Below are positions 9,344-20,700 of a DNA stretch of 64,000 nucleotides, piece by piece. This DNA comes from Ceratotherium simum simum (Eukaryota > Chordata > Mammalia > Perissodactyla > Rhinocerotidae): assembly GCF_000283155.1 (NCBI RefSeq), contig NW_004454210.1, positions 7,482,747 through 7,546,746 on the forward strand, written 5' to 3'. Under the pieces are notes generated by a model, which saw only the letters and a list, made by a program, of their open reading frames with translations, was not told where the DNA came from and made no database searches. Made by a program: the position numbers and the translations under genes. Numbering within the stretch: the first letter of the stretch is position 1; every line of letters starts with the position of its first letter.

Positions 9344-11869
9344 ATCACCTCGATTTGTACTTTTGTTTGAAGAGGAACACTTAAGGACCTCACCAGCAGT
9401 CCAGAGCTGTGTGAGCACAGCCAAGCAAGGTTAACAAGAAGGGATCCTGGGAAGAAGCGCTCCCCACCAACAAATCCCAACCCCACTTCTCCTCCCAACC
9501 TGACCATCACACAGCTTTAAAGGACCTGAATCAAGACCCCAACAAGCACAGCACCTTCCCTCGTCCCAAATCCTCACTAGAGTCACATGTTCAGACCAGA
9601 GTGGAACACGCCCATCTGGTGGTGGAAGGAAAGAAAGCCTTCCCCAGGTGCCAAAATCCATTGACACCAGCAGCCCCGTGAGGAATTCCAGCTTTATCAG
9701 GGAAGTCACGCTGACCCATTCGATGAGGGATTTACTCAGAAGAGAGGACGTCACACACCAAAAGCAAACTAAAATAGCTTCAGGACACCCCAAGCAGAAG
9801 AGAAATTTCCCTGAGCTTCTCTTGGCAGGAATGTGTCTCAATTGCCGCCCAAAAAATCTGGTGACAGTGATCCCTCTGCTGATTCAGAAGCACCAACAGT
9901 GCAGCAAGCTCGCTTGAACTTCAAGCCGCCACACGTTGGAATGAGCACATGAGAAACCAAACACCTTTCACAAAACCTGAATCAAGCCAACGCGTCCTCC
10001 CAGCAGCTCACACGCACACACTCGACTAAGTGTTTGCATGGCAAATGAAATACACCCTGAGAAAAATTCTGCTGAGAAATTTCCTTGTGAGTTTCCGCAC
10101 AAGCCAAGCAGGTTTCATAGAAGCCACAAATCACAGAAGCAAGTTTTTACCATTTTCTGCTTTTCTTCCCCACTTTCTCTCTTACCTGCCCTGCCTACGG
10201 ACTTCCCAGCTCCCAGCCAAGTGAACTGCACCAAAGGCGGCAGCTTGGACACCTTTAAAAGCTCAGGATTCATCTACAGCGTAAATCCATGGCCATCTGG
10301 ACGGAGGAGGGAAGATACTAAGTTTCATCGTGCTGAACAGCATCACCGGGCCCTAGGGAGCCATGCTCACCCAGTGTTTGGGGAAGAAGGGAACAATTAT
10401 ACCGGATCTGAGAGCAGGACCCTGCTGCCCTGCTCATCAAGGTGGCAGCTGGTGGGGCCGGGTCCCTGGAGATTGAGAGAAGCCCGTGGGAGAAAGTCTG
10501 GCATTTTCAGGATGCTTTATGTTGGTGAAGGGCACTGTCGACCAAATGCAGCGATCGCAGGAAGACCCCTTTCTATACAGAAAACTCACTGTCTGCGTGA
10601 GCTTCTTTAGTGATTTCTGGTCTTAGAGGGCCCTCTGGTATAAAGCGAATAGCCAAGAAAGGGGAAACCTTCAGGTTTATCAGCTGCCATCATCCAGCCA
10701 TCATGAGGAAATAGGAAACAGGATGGAGGTCTGAGGACTGGCAGGAACTCAAAGGAAAACCCGAGAAAAAGAAGAGGAAGCTCGAGTAGCCAGAGGTGTT
10801 ATTTTGCTGGGCCTGATCCTGGACACAATGAGCAAAAGCTGTCAAATTCAAGTTCAGGGCCCCAGTACCCCAGTCCACACGCTAGCTCCCAAGGCTTTAA
10901 GCCAGAGCACTGGCTGGGGTCCCAGTGGGAACATCAGCCTCCTGTTGGGCAACCAGGGGAAACAAGCCCCAAAAACGTGGGGTCAGAGGCCATCGGGTGA
11001 ACGGAACTCACAGATGCACTTGGTTTGTCTGATACAGTTTTGGCCCCTGCGGGGTTTTTAAAATGTGAAATACTAGCCAACATTAAAAGTTCAAGAGATT
11101 TCACCTTTAAAAAAAAAATCTAGATCATCGCTTCTCTTGAGAAATCAGCTCTCTGGCTCCGTTGGTTTCGCTTTCTGGCTAGAGCTGAGACGTGGCTGCC
11201 CCTTTGCAGCTGGGCACACGCCCTCCACAGTCCCCCACCCCTGCTGTCTCCTCCACCTGGATCCACCGTCACAGACCATTCATCCCGGCTGTGACTGTGA
11301 TGTTAACACTCCAGCCGGCTTCACTTGTGTGTTGTAAGCAATGGGCTGTGGCCTTGTCCTGATGTATATGGGGAGAGGCTGCACACTGCGGGCATAATGA
11401 GGCCAAGGCAGTCCCAGTGCCCCCCTGACCAAAGGGCACAGGCTCTGGGGGGCCTCAGGGGAACTTGTAGGAGAGGGCTTCACCTAAGGAGCCTAGGTTA
11501 CTGCCACCCAGGAAGAGGAGGTTGTGGGGCTGGTCCATCAATGCCAACATCAACCTCAGTTGAGGTTGGCAGGCTGCATCCTTGTCCCTCAGGTCAGGAA
11601 GAGCCACATGCAGGTGTCAAGGCCGTGCCTAAGGGAGAGAGGCGTTGTTGGCCAATCTTGCTGACAAGATAGCCCGGCAGACTTCAGGCACAAACTCGGC
11701 TCACCAGGCGGCACAAGCAGTGGCATCCGCAGGGAGTCAGGGCCGCTCCAGGTGTGGATGACCAGGCGTGGTGCTGTGTCTGTACCTTGTGCATGTCAGC
11801 AACATTAATGTCTCACAGGAAGCACTCCTTTAGGGGTCGTCCAGCCTCAGATCAGGATGGGCCTTCAGC
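9344..11869. other. No gene recognised; longest unique stretch on the left side
   Basis: About 2.5 kb without a repeat I can name. Frames of 136 codons (minus, 9,431-9,841) and 190 codons (plus, 10,038-10,610) have no domain, no signal peptide and no convincing codon pattern. A non-coding exon or conserved element here would not be visible to me. Confidence 0.5.
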
Positions 11870-12040
11870 AAACATCCCGTGGGCGTCTCTTCTATCACTG
11901 AGAGAACTGAAGCCCAAGACTTAAAGAAACACCCTGGAGGTCAGAGCTCGTCGCTGGCAGAGCCAGAAGCCGCACTTGGGAACCCTGGCTTCTGACTCTG
12001 AGCCATTCCCTTTACTCCACGCTGCTCCAATCACCGGGAA
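11870..12040 (-). mobile_element. MIR SINE fragment, antisense
   Basis: AGAGAACTGAAGCCCAAGACTTAAAG, GGCAGAGCCAGAAGCCGCACTTGGGAACCC and TCTGACTCTGAGCCATTCCC follow the antisense MIR order (gag-aaactgag, lag in uptake, catalogued item, then 'sum of the list'). Confidence 0.5.
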
Positions 12041-14450
12041 AGGAAATGGAGTGATGTAGGAGATTTTCAATCTTTACTCAATTGAGCCCAGATTTCTTTT
12101 AAGCGTAGCTGCTTTTTCTGAAACTCAAGCTGTCCAAAACCCTCCCACACAGGCTTACTGGAAACGTTGGGGCCAAGCCATGGCTTTGATCAAAGTTAGG
12201 AGTGGGGTGCCCGGTAGCCAAATGGGGCAGGGTATCCTTCCAGAGGAAATCTGGAGCCCCAGTGCCAGCAGGAAAGTCAGAGCCAAGTTCTTGAGAGAAA
12301 GCCAAAAGTTTCACCAGGGAGGCCGGTCTAATTCCAGGCGTATAGAGGCAAAATGAGGAAAAGGATGGGAACCCGGGAGTTAAAGATCAGGTTGAAAAGG
12401 GACTAGATGGAGTTGGGGGGTAGGGCTCCAGGGGCGCCATTCACATTATAGTCTAAGGACTAGAGCTCCCTGGAATTGTGCAGTGCACAGCCTGCACAAC
12501 TACACGTGGAGGCATGACCAGGAGTGAGCAGGTGGCATGTATCAAATAAATGCTGCTCTGAACGGTGTGGGAGTGTTTGTGGCTTACCCATGTCGGTCAG
12601 TGGCTAAGTAGTACAGGACACTACAAGTTGCCTTAAAGATGAAGTCAGGGCAGACACAAGATCTATATTTCTTGCTGATTTGTAGGTTGACACTAATCTA
12701 TGGACGTAAATGTATGTTTATTTGAGTTTATTACATTCACAAGTATGAGTTTAATATCTTAGATGCAAAACAAATCCAAGAGACAATGTGTAGGGAAATA
12801 TCTTTAAGGTGTTAAAACATTTTTTTAAGTCGTAAGAGTCCCCCCTTCCTAGCCAAGCCCTGGTTCAGTCCTATTGAATTAGTGTCATTCACTGTGCCCT
12901 GGGGAAGGAAGAACCACCTCCCTCCCCCAGGTCAGAGAAGTCATTTTTGGAGGTTCAGCATAGAATTTTTAGGGTCCATAAAGAGACAATAATCTTGAAA
13001 GCCAGATTTTGTTCAGAAAGAAAAAGGTTTTCTAAATTCCAAAGCTCGCCTTTTGATATCAAGAGCAAAACTTGAGATCTTAGCCCAGAATTTTACTATA
13101 AACCATATGTAAAGAGGATGCCAAGATTTGACGTCAGGGTATAGTTGTTGTCAAGGCAAAATAACCAATAACCATTCTCTAAATAAGAGAATAGGTGAGT
13201 TTTACCTGAGCCGGGGAGAGGATTATAACCCAGGAAGGCACTTTCCACAAAGGAAGAAAGCGTTCCAGAGAAGCATGGTTTTCAGCACATACTTATACCT
13301 TTTCAGAACCAAGAACGTACATTAAACACACCCAGGATACATATTCTCAAAGTTTCAAAGAGGTATTCTGTTGCAAATGAGCAGGTCAACACGACCCCAG
13401 TGTCGGGGAAAGGGACTAATCCGGGCGTTACCAATAGGGCAAAGGAGGGGCAGTATGCATGCTCATCATGGTTACAGCAAATGGACGATGTATGTGTGAT
13501 AGGCCATAAGTCAGGCTTCTTTAGTTCAAGCTGAATCAGTTTTGAACCCAAATAGTTGCCCGATATACCTCAATATGTGAAAATCTCTTGTCATTGTTTT
13601 GTGGGAAAAAAGATAAATGTGTAAGTAGCAGGCAGAAAATAGTGAGGGCAAGATGAGGGTCTGGGTCTCTAAGGAGAAAAGCAATTCTCACCATCCTGGG
13701 CTTGAAAGGAACTGTACGTAATTTGAGAGTGAGCCCTGCCTGTCCCGGGTTGGTGTCCCAGGTAGAACAGACCTATATTCAAGATGGGGTCCAGCAGGTA
13801 GAGGAGCAGAAGGGAGGCTGTGGCAGAGGGTTCAGTTGTCCAAAGTCCATGTGGGTGAGCAGGACCTGGCAGTTCCTAAGTGTCACAGCGAGGACCACTG
13901 AAATGCTGAGAGAATCAGTAGACACAGAATCTGAGAACCTCATGGTGGAAACAAGAGAAAATCATGATCAGCAGCAGCAAACATAGCCTGATGCCAGGAC
14001 CCCACCCTCAGCAGGGCCACCCAGGGACCAGACCAGGCCAATCATGTGGGAACAGGTCACAGCAAAGCCCTGGAAGACCCCAAGAAGACCAGAGGCCCTC
14101 TGACGATGGAGAGAAGATAAAATCGTTATAGAAAATAACATACATTTGGCTTACCAGAACCATAATATGTAAATTGTAAGCCTGCTACAGTTCTAGAATG
14201 GAAATGTATGAGAAAATGTAATTACCACAGAATGCTCTTCCAGTGGCTTTTTGAAAAAGGCCCAGTTGTAACACTACCTCATGTGTGAGTGAGGTACCAA
14301 CTGGAACTACTGTCCCCATCTAGTTGCTCAGTCTTTGAAGGGTGGCCACGTTATCCATGCCCTGGTCACTGCTTCAGAGTGAGCTGGGCAGCTCCCAAGG
14401 ATGGTGCCAGAGGAGGGAGCCACATTCACTTCTGCCTGCTCCTTCCTGAA
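12041..14450. other. No gene recognised
   Basis: About 2.4 kb of mostly unique DNA. 12,660-12,830 is AT-rich. No exon-like open frame or named repeat was found. Confidence 0.5.
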
Positions 14451-14455
14451 GGCTT

Positions 14456-15326
14456 TGTCTTGTTCTGCTGGGGCTGCTGTAACAAATACCTTAGACTGAA
14501 AGCTTAAAGAACACACATGTATTTCTTACAGTTCTGGAGGTTAAAAGTCCAAGATCAGGGTGCCAGCATGGTTGGGTTCTGGTGAGAGTCCTCTTCCCAA
14601 CTTGGAGACGGCTGCCTTCTTGCTGTGTCCTCACGTGACAAAGAGAGAGACCATCTCTCTTGTGTCTCTTCTTATAAGGGCACTGTGATGATTGAGTTTA
14701 TCTGTCAACTTGACTGGGCTAAGGGATGCCCAAAGAGTGGTAAAACATTATTTCTGGGTGCGTCTGCGAGAGTGTTTCTGGAAGAGATTAGCATTTGATT
14801 CAGCAGACTGCGAGAAGAGAGCCACCCTCACCAATGTGGGCAGCATCACCCAATCCCTTGGGGGCCCAAATGCAACGAAAAGGTGAGTTCCTTCTCTCCC
14901 TTCTTGAGCTGGGACGTCCATCTTCTCCTGCCCTCAGACATCAGAGCTCCTGGTTCTTGGGCCTTCAGACTCCAGGACTGACCCCAGCGGGCCCCTGGTT
15001 CTCAGGCCTTTGGACTCAGACTGAATTATACCACTGGCTTTCCTGGTTCTCCAGCTTGCAGATGGCAAATTGTGGGACTTCTTGGCCTCCATGACCATAT
15101 GAGCCAATTCCTATAATAAATCTTCTCTTGTGTATGTCTGTATATATCTTATTGGTTCTCTTTCTCTGGAGAACCCTGACTAATACAGGCACTAATCCTA
15201 TTCACGAGGGCTTCACGCTCATGACCTAATTATCTCCCAAAGGCCTCACCTCCAAATACTATCACACTGGGGATTAGGGTATCAACATATGAATTTTAGG
15301 GGGACACAAACATTCTGTCTATAATA
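14456..15326 (-). mobile_element. MaLR-type LTR split by a second LTR, antisense
   Basis: The outer element begins TGTCTTGTTCTGCTGGGG and ends CTGTCTATAATA. Its 5-bp target duplication GGCTT is exact at 14,451-14,455 and 15,327-15,331. The left half carries ACAGTTCTGGAGGTTAAAAG and CTTCTTATAAGGG; the right half carries ATTCACGAGGGCTTCACGC, CCTCACCTCCAAATACTATC and GAATTTTAGGGGGACACAAAC. Once the inner LTR and one copy of its GGCAC duplication are removed, the halves join into one LTR of about 360 bp. Confidence 0.92.
14684..15187 (+). mobile_element. Solo LTR inserted into a MaLR LTR
   Basis: The 504-bp insert starts TGTGATGATTGAG and ends CTGACTAATACA, has TG...CA ends, and is bounded by an exact 5-bp duplication GGCAC (14,679-14,683 and 15,188-15,192). 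It carries a polyadenylation signal (AATAAA at about 15,115) some 70 bp before its end, as in an R-U5 region. It looks like an ERVL- or MaLR-class LTR on the 5-bp duplication, but I could not name the subfamily. No internal viral sequence is present. Confidence 0.88.
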
Positions 15327-15331
15327 GGCTT

Positions 15332-15944
15332 TGAGTAAAAGTCACAGCACAGCCACCAGGCAAACGCCCAGAGCCCCGTGGAGTAACCCAATCTGGCCTC
15401 TCCAAGGCATTGGCAGCCACCTTGGCCCAGCTGTGCCAGTGGGAAAAGAGTGGGGACCACAGACAGTCACCATGGTAACCCAGATAGCCCCTTTTATTTT
15501 CACGCTGCAAAAATACAAAGCTGCCTCTAGGCCAGAAACAGGTGGTGGTCCTTCTGGGGTGAAGAACACCCTTTGAATTTTCTTAGCTAACTTGGGTAAA
15601 AGGCCCTGGGCTGCCCCTTGGCAAGGATTTTGAGGATTACCCAGCAGGATGGATGAACGCTTGTTGATGCTGCTTTCAATGTTCTTTGAGCTTTTCAGAG
15701 AAAACTACCATTTCAAGATAAAGTATCTTCTTTTCAGTCTCAAGATGAATGTGTAGCGACCAAAGATTGACAAATACTTACACGTTTTCCTCTAATTTCA
15801 AAAGTGTTCATTATTTGGGGGAAAAAATACGTCTCTTCTCATAATAGCTCAGGTTTATTTGTCCTGGAAAGGTTGTATTTTTACCCTGGCTAAGCCCGTT
15901 GTGGCCCAGCTCAGATGCCGGTAGGACCTCAGGCTCCTGCTCCC
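15332..15944. other. No gene recognised
   Basis: Unique DNA between two LTRs. Antisense and sense frames of 63-81 codons overlap each other at 15,319-15,576, with no domain. Confidence 0.5.
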
Positions 15945-16272
15945 TGAGAAGAAGATGGGATCTTTACAGAGGTAACCAAGTTAAAATGAGGATGGATCCT
16001 AATCCAACATGACTGGTGTCCTTATAAAAATGGGAAATTTGGAGACAGACACACATAGAGCCTATGTGAAGAGACGCGGGGAGAAGACGGCCATCTACAA
16101 GCAAAGGAAAAAGGCCTGGAACAGATCCTTCCTCACGGTCCTCAGAAGGAACCGACTCTACCAACACCTTGACTTCAGACTTCTAGCCCCCAGAACTGTG
16201 AGACAATAAATGTCTGTGGTTAAGCCCCTAGTCTATGGGACTTTGTTATGGCAGCCTTGGCAAACTAATAAA
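15945..16272 (+). mobile_element. MLT1-type LTR, sense, 5' truncated
   Basis: GATCTTTACAGAGGTAACCAAG, TAAAATGAGGATGGATCC, GACTGGTGTCCTTATAAAAATG, GGCCATCTACAAGC and CCCCAGAACTGTGAGACAAT, ending GGCAAACTAATAAA, follow the sense order of MLT1. The first 80-100 bp of the LTR are missing. The polyadenylation signal (AATAAATG) is retained. Confidence 0.92.
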
Positions 16273-16429
16273 ACACCAAGTTGGTATTCAAACCCAGATG
16301 TGACTGACTCCTACAATGGACCACACAGCTGACGAAGATGCAACATGGCCCAGAGGATTCAGGAGATGCTCCATTTAGGCCCTGCTAAGACCTGGCTGGG
16401 ATTTGCAGCCAGTTCTGGCACCAAAACTA

Positions 16430-17325
16430 AAACCACCAAAGATGGAACGTCAACGCCTGTTACTTCCTCTGTATTTCCCTCCCATCCTACCCACCCCACC
16501 TCACATCTTCCCCTTTCTCCATGGTGCCTCCACCAGCTGGTTCCTTGGGCCACTGACAGACACCCCATTTCCCCTATTCTCTTCCCCCATCCGGAACACT
16601 CTGGAACGCTTGTTCCCATGTAGACAACCCCCTTGGCTGCTCCGACTTTCTGCTGAATGCGCTGTCCACCTCCTGCTTCCCCGAGGGGGAGGCTGCTCAT
16701 TCTCACACACTCCCCAGACCCAAAGCAGGAAGACAGAGCAGATATGCTTTCACAGTTGCTGCTTCAAAGTCCTTAGTCTTTCGCCCTCGGCCAAATTTCT
16801 CCTCCTCTGACACTCCCAATATCTACGGCCTGAGTTCCTCTTTCCAGGCCACACCTAATTCCATGGAGAACTTCTGCACCTGCCGTCATCTTAAGAGATT
16901 TCAACACCCACGTGGAGAATCCATCCAATACCCCAGGCTCAAAGTTCCTCAACCCCCAGGACTCTCATCTCCACTCCATCCACCCCTGCTCACATCACCC
17001 AGAGCTGTGCCACCCCCTGAACCACTCCACTTCTGACATTGTAAACCTTGGCCTCCTGCCCTTTGACCTCTCCCACTTCCTCCCTTCCACCAGCTCTGTT
17101 CTCTGCTCCTCCCTCCGCTCTCAGCAGAAGACGTGCATTCCTGTCTGCCTGGCCAAGACTCTTCTTTCCCATGTCTCTGGCTTCCATTCCTGCCCCCCGG
17201 GAGTGATCACGGCTACCAGTTCTCTCTCATCACCACTCCATCTGTCTTCACCTTCTTCTCTATATGGTCCTCTCCTATCGGTATTTAAACTCAGCCAAAT
17301 CTCATCTTTAAAGAGAGAGAATTCC
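16430..17325 (+). mobile_element. L2/CR1-type LINE, endonuclease-side part
   Basis: The segment at 16,890-17,000 can be read as a GDFN-like motif (aga GAT TTC AAC ACC CAC GTG), the DFNxH signature of LINE apurinic endonucleases, followed by a Pro/Ser/His-rich frame. This explains the 187-codon open frame at 16,912-17,475, which is a LINE relic rather than a gene. The rest is C/T-rich, as in L2 copies. Confidence 0.55.
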
Positions 17326-17329
17326 ATAT

Positions 17330-17504
17330 GTACGAAATATTTTTCTTGGAAGATATATCAGAAATTGATCACAATTGTTACTTTTAGAGAGAGCGACCAG
17401 GGGTCTGAGATGAAAAGTACGGAATTTTATTTTTCATTTTATACATTTGCTATCGTGTTTCATTTTTTTTTTTAACACTTACATCCAATATTTTCATTAA
17501 AAAT
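17330..17504 (+). mobile_element. L1 3' end, sense
   Basis: TACTTTTAGAGAGAGCGACC, then TTTTATTTTTCATTTTATAC and ATTTTCATTAAAAATAG, matches the closing L1 3' UTR phrase in which a T-rich run precedes a short A-rich end. It appears to sit between the two L2-type parts. Confidence 0.55.
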
Positions 17505-17513
17505 AGCAAATAA

Positions 17514-17776
17514 GGGGTCGGCCCAGTGGTGCAGCGGTTAAGTGTGCAGGCTCTGCTGCGGCGGCCCGGGGTTCGCATGTTTGGATCCTGGGTGTGCACC
17601 CATGCGCCGCATGTCAAGCCATGCTTGGTGGCGTCCCATATAAAATAGAGGAAGATGGGCAGGGATGTTAGCCCAGGGCCAGTCTTCCTCAGCAAAAAGA
17701 GGAGGATTGGCATTGGAAGTTAGCTCAGCACCGATCTTCCTCACAAAAAACAAACCAAAAATATATATATAGAGAG
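17514..17776 (+). mobile_element. ERE SINE, sense, with target duplication
   Basis: The head GGGGTCGGCCCAGTGGTGC, A-box region GCGGTTAAGTGTGCAGG and TTTGGATCCTGGG B-box region are followed by the GAGGAAGATGGGCAGGG unit and a second GAGGAGGATTGGCATTGG unit. The tail runs into an (AT)n stretch. AGCAAATAA is repeated exactly at 17,505-17,513 and 17,777-17,785. Confidence 0.95.
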
Positions 17777-17799
17777 AGCAAATAAATTAAAAGATAGGG

Positions 17800-18845
17800 A
17801 TTTAACCATTGTCTCTTCTCCCTTAGAAAAAGCCCTCCATTGGCCCCATCCTTCCGTCTTGTCATTCAGTCAACCTCCTTGCAGTTGTCTTTGCTCTCTG
17901 CCTCCACTTCCTAGCCTCTGAGAGCTGGTGCCTCCTTCACGACCCACTGAAATTGCTGGCAAAGGTTATCATCACCATTGTTGCTAAATCAGGGCCACAT
18001 CCTGATCCTCCTTGATTGCCTGCTTGGACCATTCTCCCTCCATAGCTTCCCTTGCGTGCTAGTTCTCTCCTCTCCTAGTCTAGATGATATCAGCATCTCC
18101 CAAGGCACCACCCCCATCCTTCCCCTCAGACACCACAAGATTTATCCACTTTCGTGGCTTGATCTATAATACGCACATATTGGCCTCCAGGCTTGACCTC
18201 TCCTTATCTAACTGCTACTGGTCATTTCCTCAGTCACACCTCAAACCCCACGGGTCAGGTCATCTTTCTCTGAATGCCCCAAATCTGCCCAGTGGGTGGC
18301 ACCACCATCCCCCATACCAAGTCACCCTTGACTCCTCCCCCACCTTCTTAGTCACAGACACAATAATATCCAAATACCACTGAGTTTATCAACTAAATAC
18401 TTCTCTTACCTGCCCTCTCCCTCTACCACATTTCTACTGTTGCTGCCTTAGTTCACGCCTGTACCACCTCTCTCCTGGACTAGTGCAATAGCTGGCTGCC
18501 CTCTCTGACTCCAGCCCTGTCACCCTCAAACCTGCCCTCCCCACCAGCTGCCAGAGTGGTTTATCTGAAAATGCAAAATCTGGTTTAAGATTCTTGATGC
18601 CTAACTACAACCGAGACCTCCCCGATGAAGTCTGAGCTCCTCGTCATGGTTTATAAGCCCTCCACGACCTGGCCCCCTCTGCGCTCCAGCCTCATTTCCT
18701 ACTACTCTCCGCTCCAGGTTCGCTGAGAAACTTGAAGTTAGAGCATCTGCAGTCATTTCCACCTCCATTTTCGGGCTCCCCGGTAACATCTGCAGGGCCC
18801 TGGGTCAAGAGTACCAATGGAGGCCCATGCTGTATGTGTCTAAAT
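17800..18845 (+). mobile_element. L2 LINE, sense, long 3' part
   Basis: The C/T-rich run ends with the L2 3' phrases: CTCCTGGACTAGTGCAATAGCTGGCTG, CTGCCAGAGTGGTTTATCTGAAAATGC, GAAGTCTGAGCTCCTCGTC and TTATAAGCCCTCCACGACCTGGCCCC. In the L2 protein these correspond to the C-terminal part after the reverse-transcriptase domain. Frames are broken throughout. Confidence 0.78.
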
Positions 18846-18884
18846 GTTGAAATTTCTAAATCAAGCTAACAAACTGTCCAATAA

Positions 18885-19830
18885 ATATTTTCTTTTTTTA
18901 ATTGAGATATAATTTGCATACCATAAAATCCACCATTTTAAAGCATACAATTCAGTGGTTTTTAGTATGTTCTCAGACTTGTGCAACCACAACCACTATC
19001 TACTTCTAGAACATTTTCATCACCCCAAAAAGAAACTTGTACCATTCCTTCCTCCTCTCAGCCCATTGCAACCACTAATCTTTTTGCCTCTATGGATTTT
19101 CTCATTCTGGACATTTCATATGGATGGAATCATAGAATATGTGACCTTTCGTGACCAGCTTCTTACACTTAGCATAATGTTTCAAGGTTCAGCCATGTTG
19201 TAGCACATATCAGTGCTTCATTCCTTTTTATAGCTGCATAACATTCCATTGTATGGATATACCACATTTTATTTATCCATTCATCAGTCGATGAACATTT
19301 CCAGTGCTTCTACCTTTTGGCTACTATAAAACATGCTGATGTGGGCTGGCCTCATGGCATAGTGGTTAAGTGCGCGCGCTCCACTGCTGGCAGCCCGGGG
19401 TCAGATCCCGGGCGCGCACCGACGCACCGCTTGTCAGGCCATGCTGTGGCGGCATCCCACATAAAGTGGAGGAAGATGGGCACGGATGTTAGCTCAGGGC
19501 TAGTCTTCCTCAGCGAAAAGAGGAGGATTGGCATGGATGTTAGCTCAGGGCTGATCCTCCTCACCAAAAAAATAAAAAATAAATAATGCCGATGTGAACA
19601 TTCATTTACAAGTTTTTGCATGGATATATGTTTTCAATTCTCTTGGGTATATTTCTAGGAGTGGAATTGCTGGGTCATATGTTAAATCCACTGTCAACTT
19701 TCCACAGCAGCTACACCCTTTTACATTCCACCAGCAGCGTACGAGCATGCCCATTTCTCCACATCCTCACCAGCACTTGTAATTTTCCATCTTTTTTTGT
19801 TACAGCCATTCTAATGAGTTAAAATATTTC
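18885..19830 (-). mobile_element. L1 3' part, antisense, interrupted by an ERE
   Basis: AATTGAGATATAATTTGCATACC, CACCACTTTTAAAG-type phrase, TTCAGTGGTTTTTAGTATG, CATTCCATTGTATGGATATACC and, after the ERE, TTGGGTATATTTCTAGGAGTGGAATTGCTGGG and ACATTCCACCAGCAG, follow the antisense L1 ORF2-end order. Only the SINE breaks the run. Confidence 0.92.
19344..19585 (+). mobile_element. ERE SINE inside the L1
   Basis: The head GGCTGGCCTCATGGCATAG leads to AAGTGCGCGCGCTCCACTGC, CAGATCCCGGGCGC, and two GAGGA-type tail units. The flanking 11-mers are ATGCTGATGTG (19,333-19,343) and ATGCCGATGTG (19,586-19,596), one mismatch apart, which marks the insertion point within the L1. Confidence 0.96.
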
Positions 19831-20384
19831 TTTCCTCCTATCTTAACAGATACCTTTATAATGACAAGGAAGAGCAGGTTTGCATTTAGAATCATCAAAC
19901 TTCTTGGGGTTTAGCACTGGAATGTGGCATGTGGGGAAAGCCAGCCCTTGGCCCCCAGCCCATGGCCAGTCCCTTCACTATCCACCCCTGGATTTGTCCT
20001 GCACCACAAAGGCCTCTCATGCATGTGTGTGGACAGTCCAGCACTAGCATCCCAGCTCCATGCATACACCCCAAAACAGCCTCCTCTTGGGCGTGGAGGT
20101 TGGTGCTTCAGGGGCACAGTTTGACCCTGAGAGGAGAAACCTGGGCCCTGGAAGCAGGCTCGGGGCCATTTGAGCAGGGAATTCTAGGCTCGCAGAACCC
20201 AGAGCATGGTCTGGGAAGTGCAGGCTTTGCATGGACACGTCCCCTTGTGCCACAGTCTTCTCACCCCTTGTGGAGGGGAGGGGCTGAAGGAGGGCCAGAG
20301 GGGTCCTCTGAAGTGCAGTGGACAGTTCAAGGGCCCGTCTTGCTCACGTCTAATGATGGCACGCTCTTGCTCATGTTGTCACTG
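19831..20384. other. No gene recognised; GC-rich
   Basis: A 194-codon frame spans 19,929-20,513. It overlaps other open frames in the same direction, contains no domain or signal peptide, and runs into L2-derived DNA at its 3' end. I treat it as chance openness in GC-rich DNA. Confidence 0.5.
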
Positions 20385-20700
20385 CTTTCCAGAAGGCTTT
20401 CTCTCCCTGGAAGATCCCCACTCATTCTTGAAGACACAGCCCAGCAGTTACATTGTTTGGGAAGCCTTCCCTGGTGCCCCTCACAGTGTGCCAGGCAGGG
20501 CACTGGGTCCTAGCAAGAGCCAAGTATATGCTGGCCAAGTACAGAGTGGTCAGCACAATAATCAGGGTGTGCCCGGGGTTCTGGGGGCACGTGGGAGAAT
20601 CACATCACCCTGCCACGGGGGAATTCAAGGAGGGCCTCCTGGAGTGAATGACCCCTAAGCTGAGACCAGGAAGACAGGCCAGATGCAGCCAAGCAAAGAG
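20385..20700. mobile_element. L2-derived pieces in two orientations
   Basis: 20,385-20,500 (AGAAGGCTTTCTCTCCCTGG...GGGAAGCCTTCCCTGGTGCCCC) fits L2 sense. 20,610-20,700 (GGGAATTCAAGGAGGGCCTCCTGGAG...CTGAGACCAGGAAGA) fits the antisense 'late in the unit' phrase. Both are diverged. Confidence 0.45.

Noticed and set aside
10038..10610. 190-codon plus-strand open frame
   Set aside because: No recognisable motif, unconvincing start, and amino acid composition typical of translated non-coding DNA.
14456..16272. A provirus formed by the LTRs between 14.4 and 16.3 kb
   Set aside because: The LTRs belong to different elements in opposite orientation, each a solo LTR. No gag, pol or env-like sequence lies between them.
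16912..17475. 187-codon plus-strand open frame
   Set aside because: It is a LINE relic: a DFNxH-type endonuclease motif lies just upstream, and the frame runs into L1 3' end sequence.
19929..20513. 194-codon plus-strand open frame, the longest in the window
   Set aside because: It overlaps another long frame in a second register, has no domain, signal peptide or splice context, and its end lies in L2-derived DNA.
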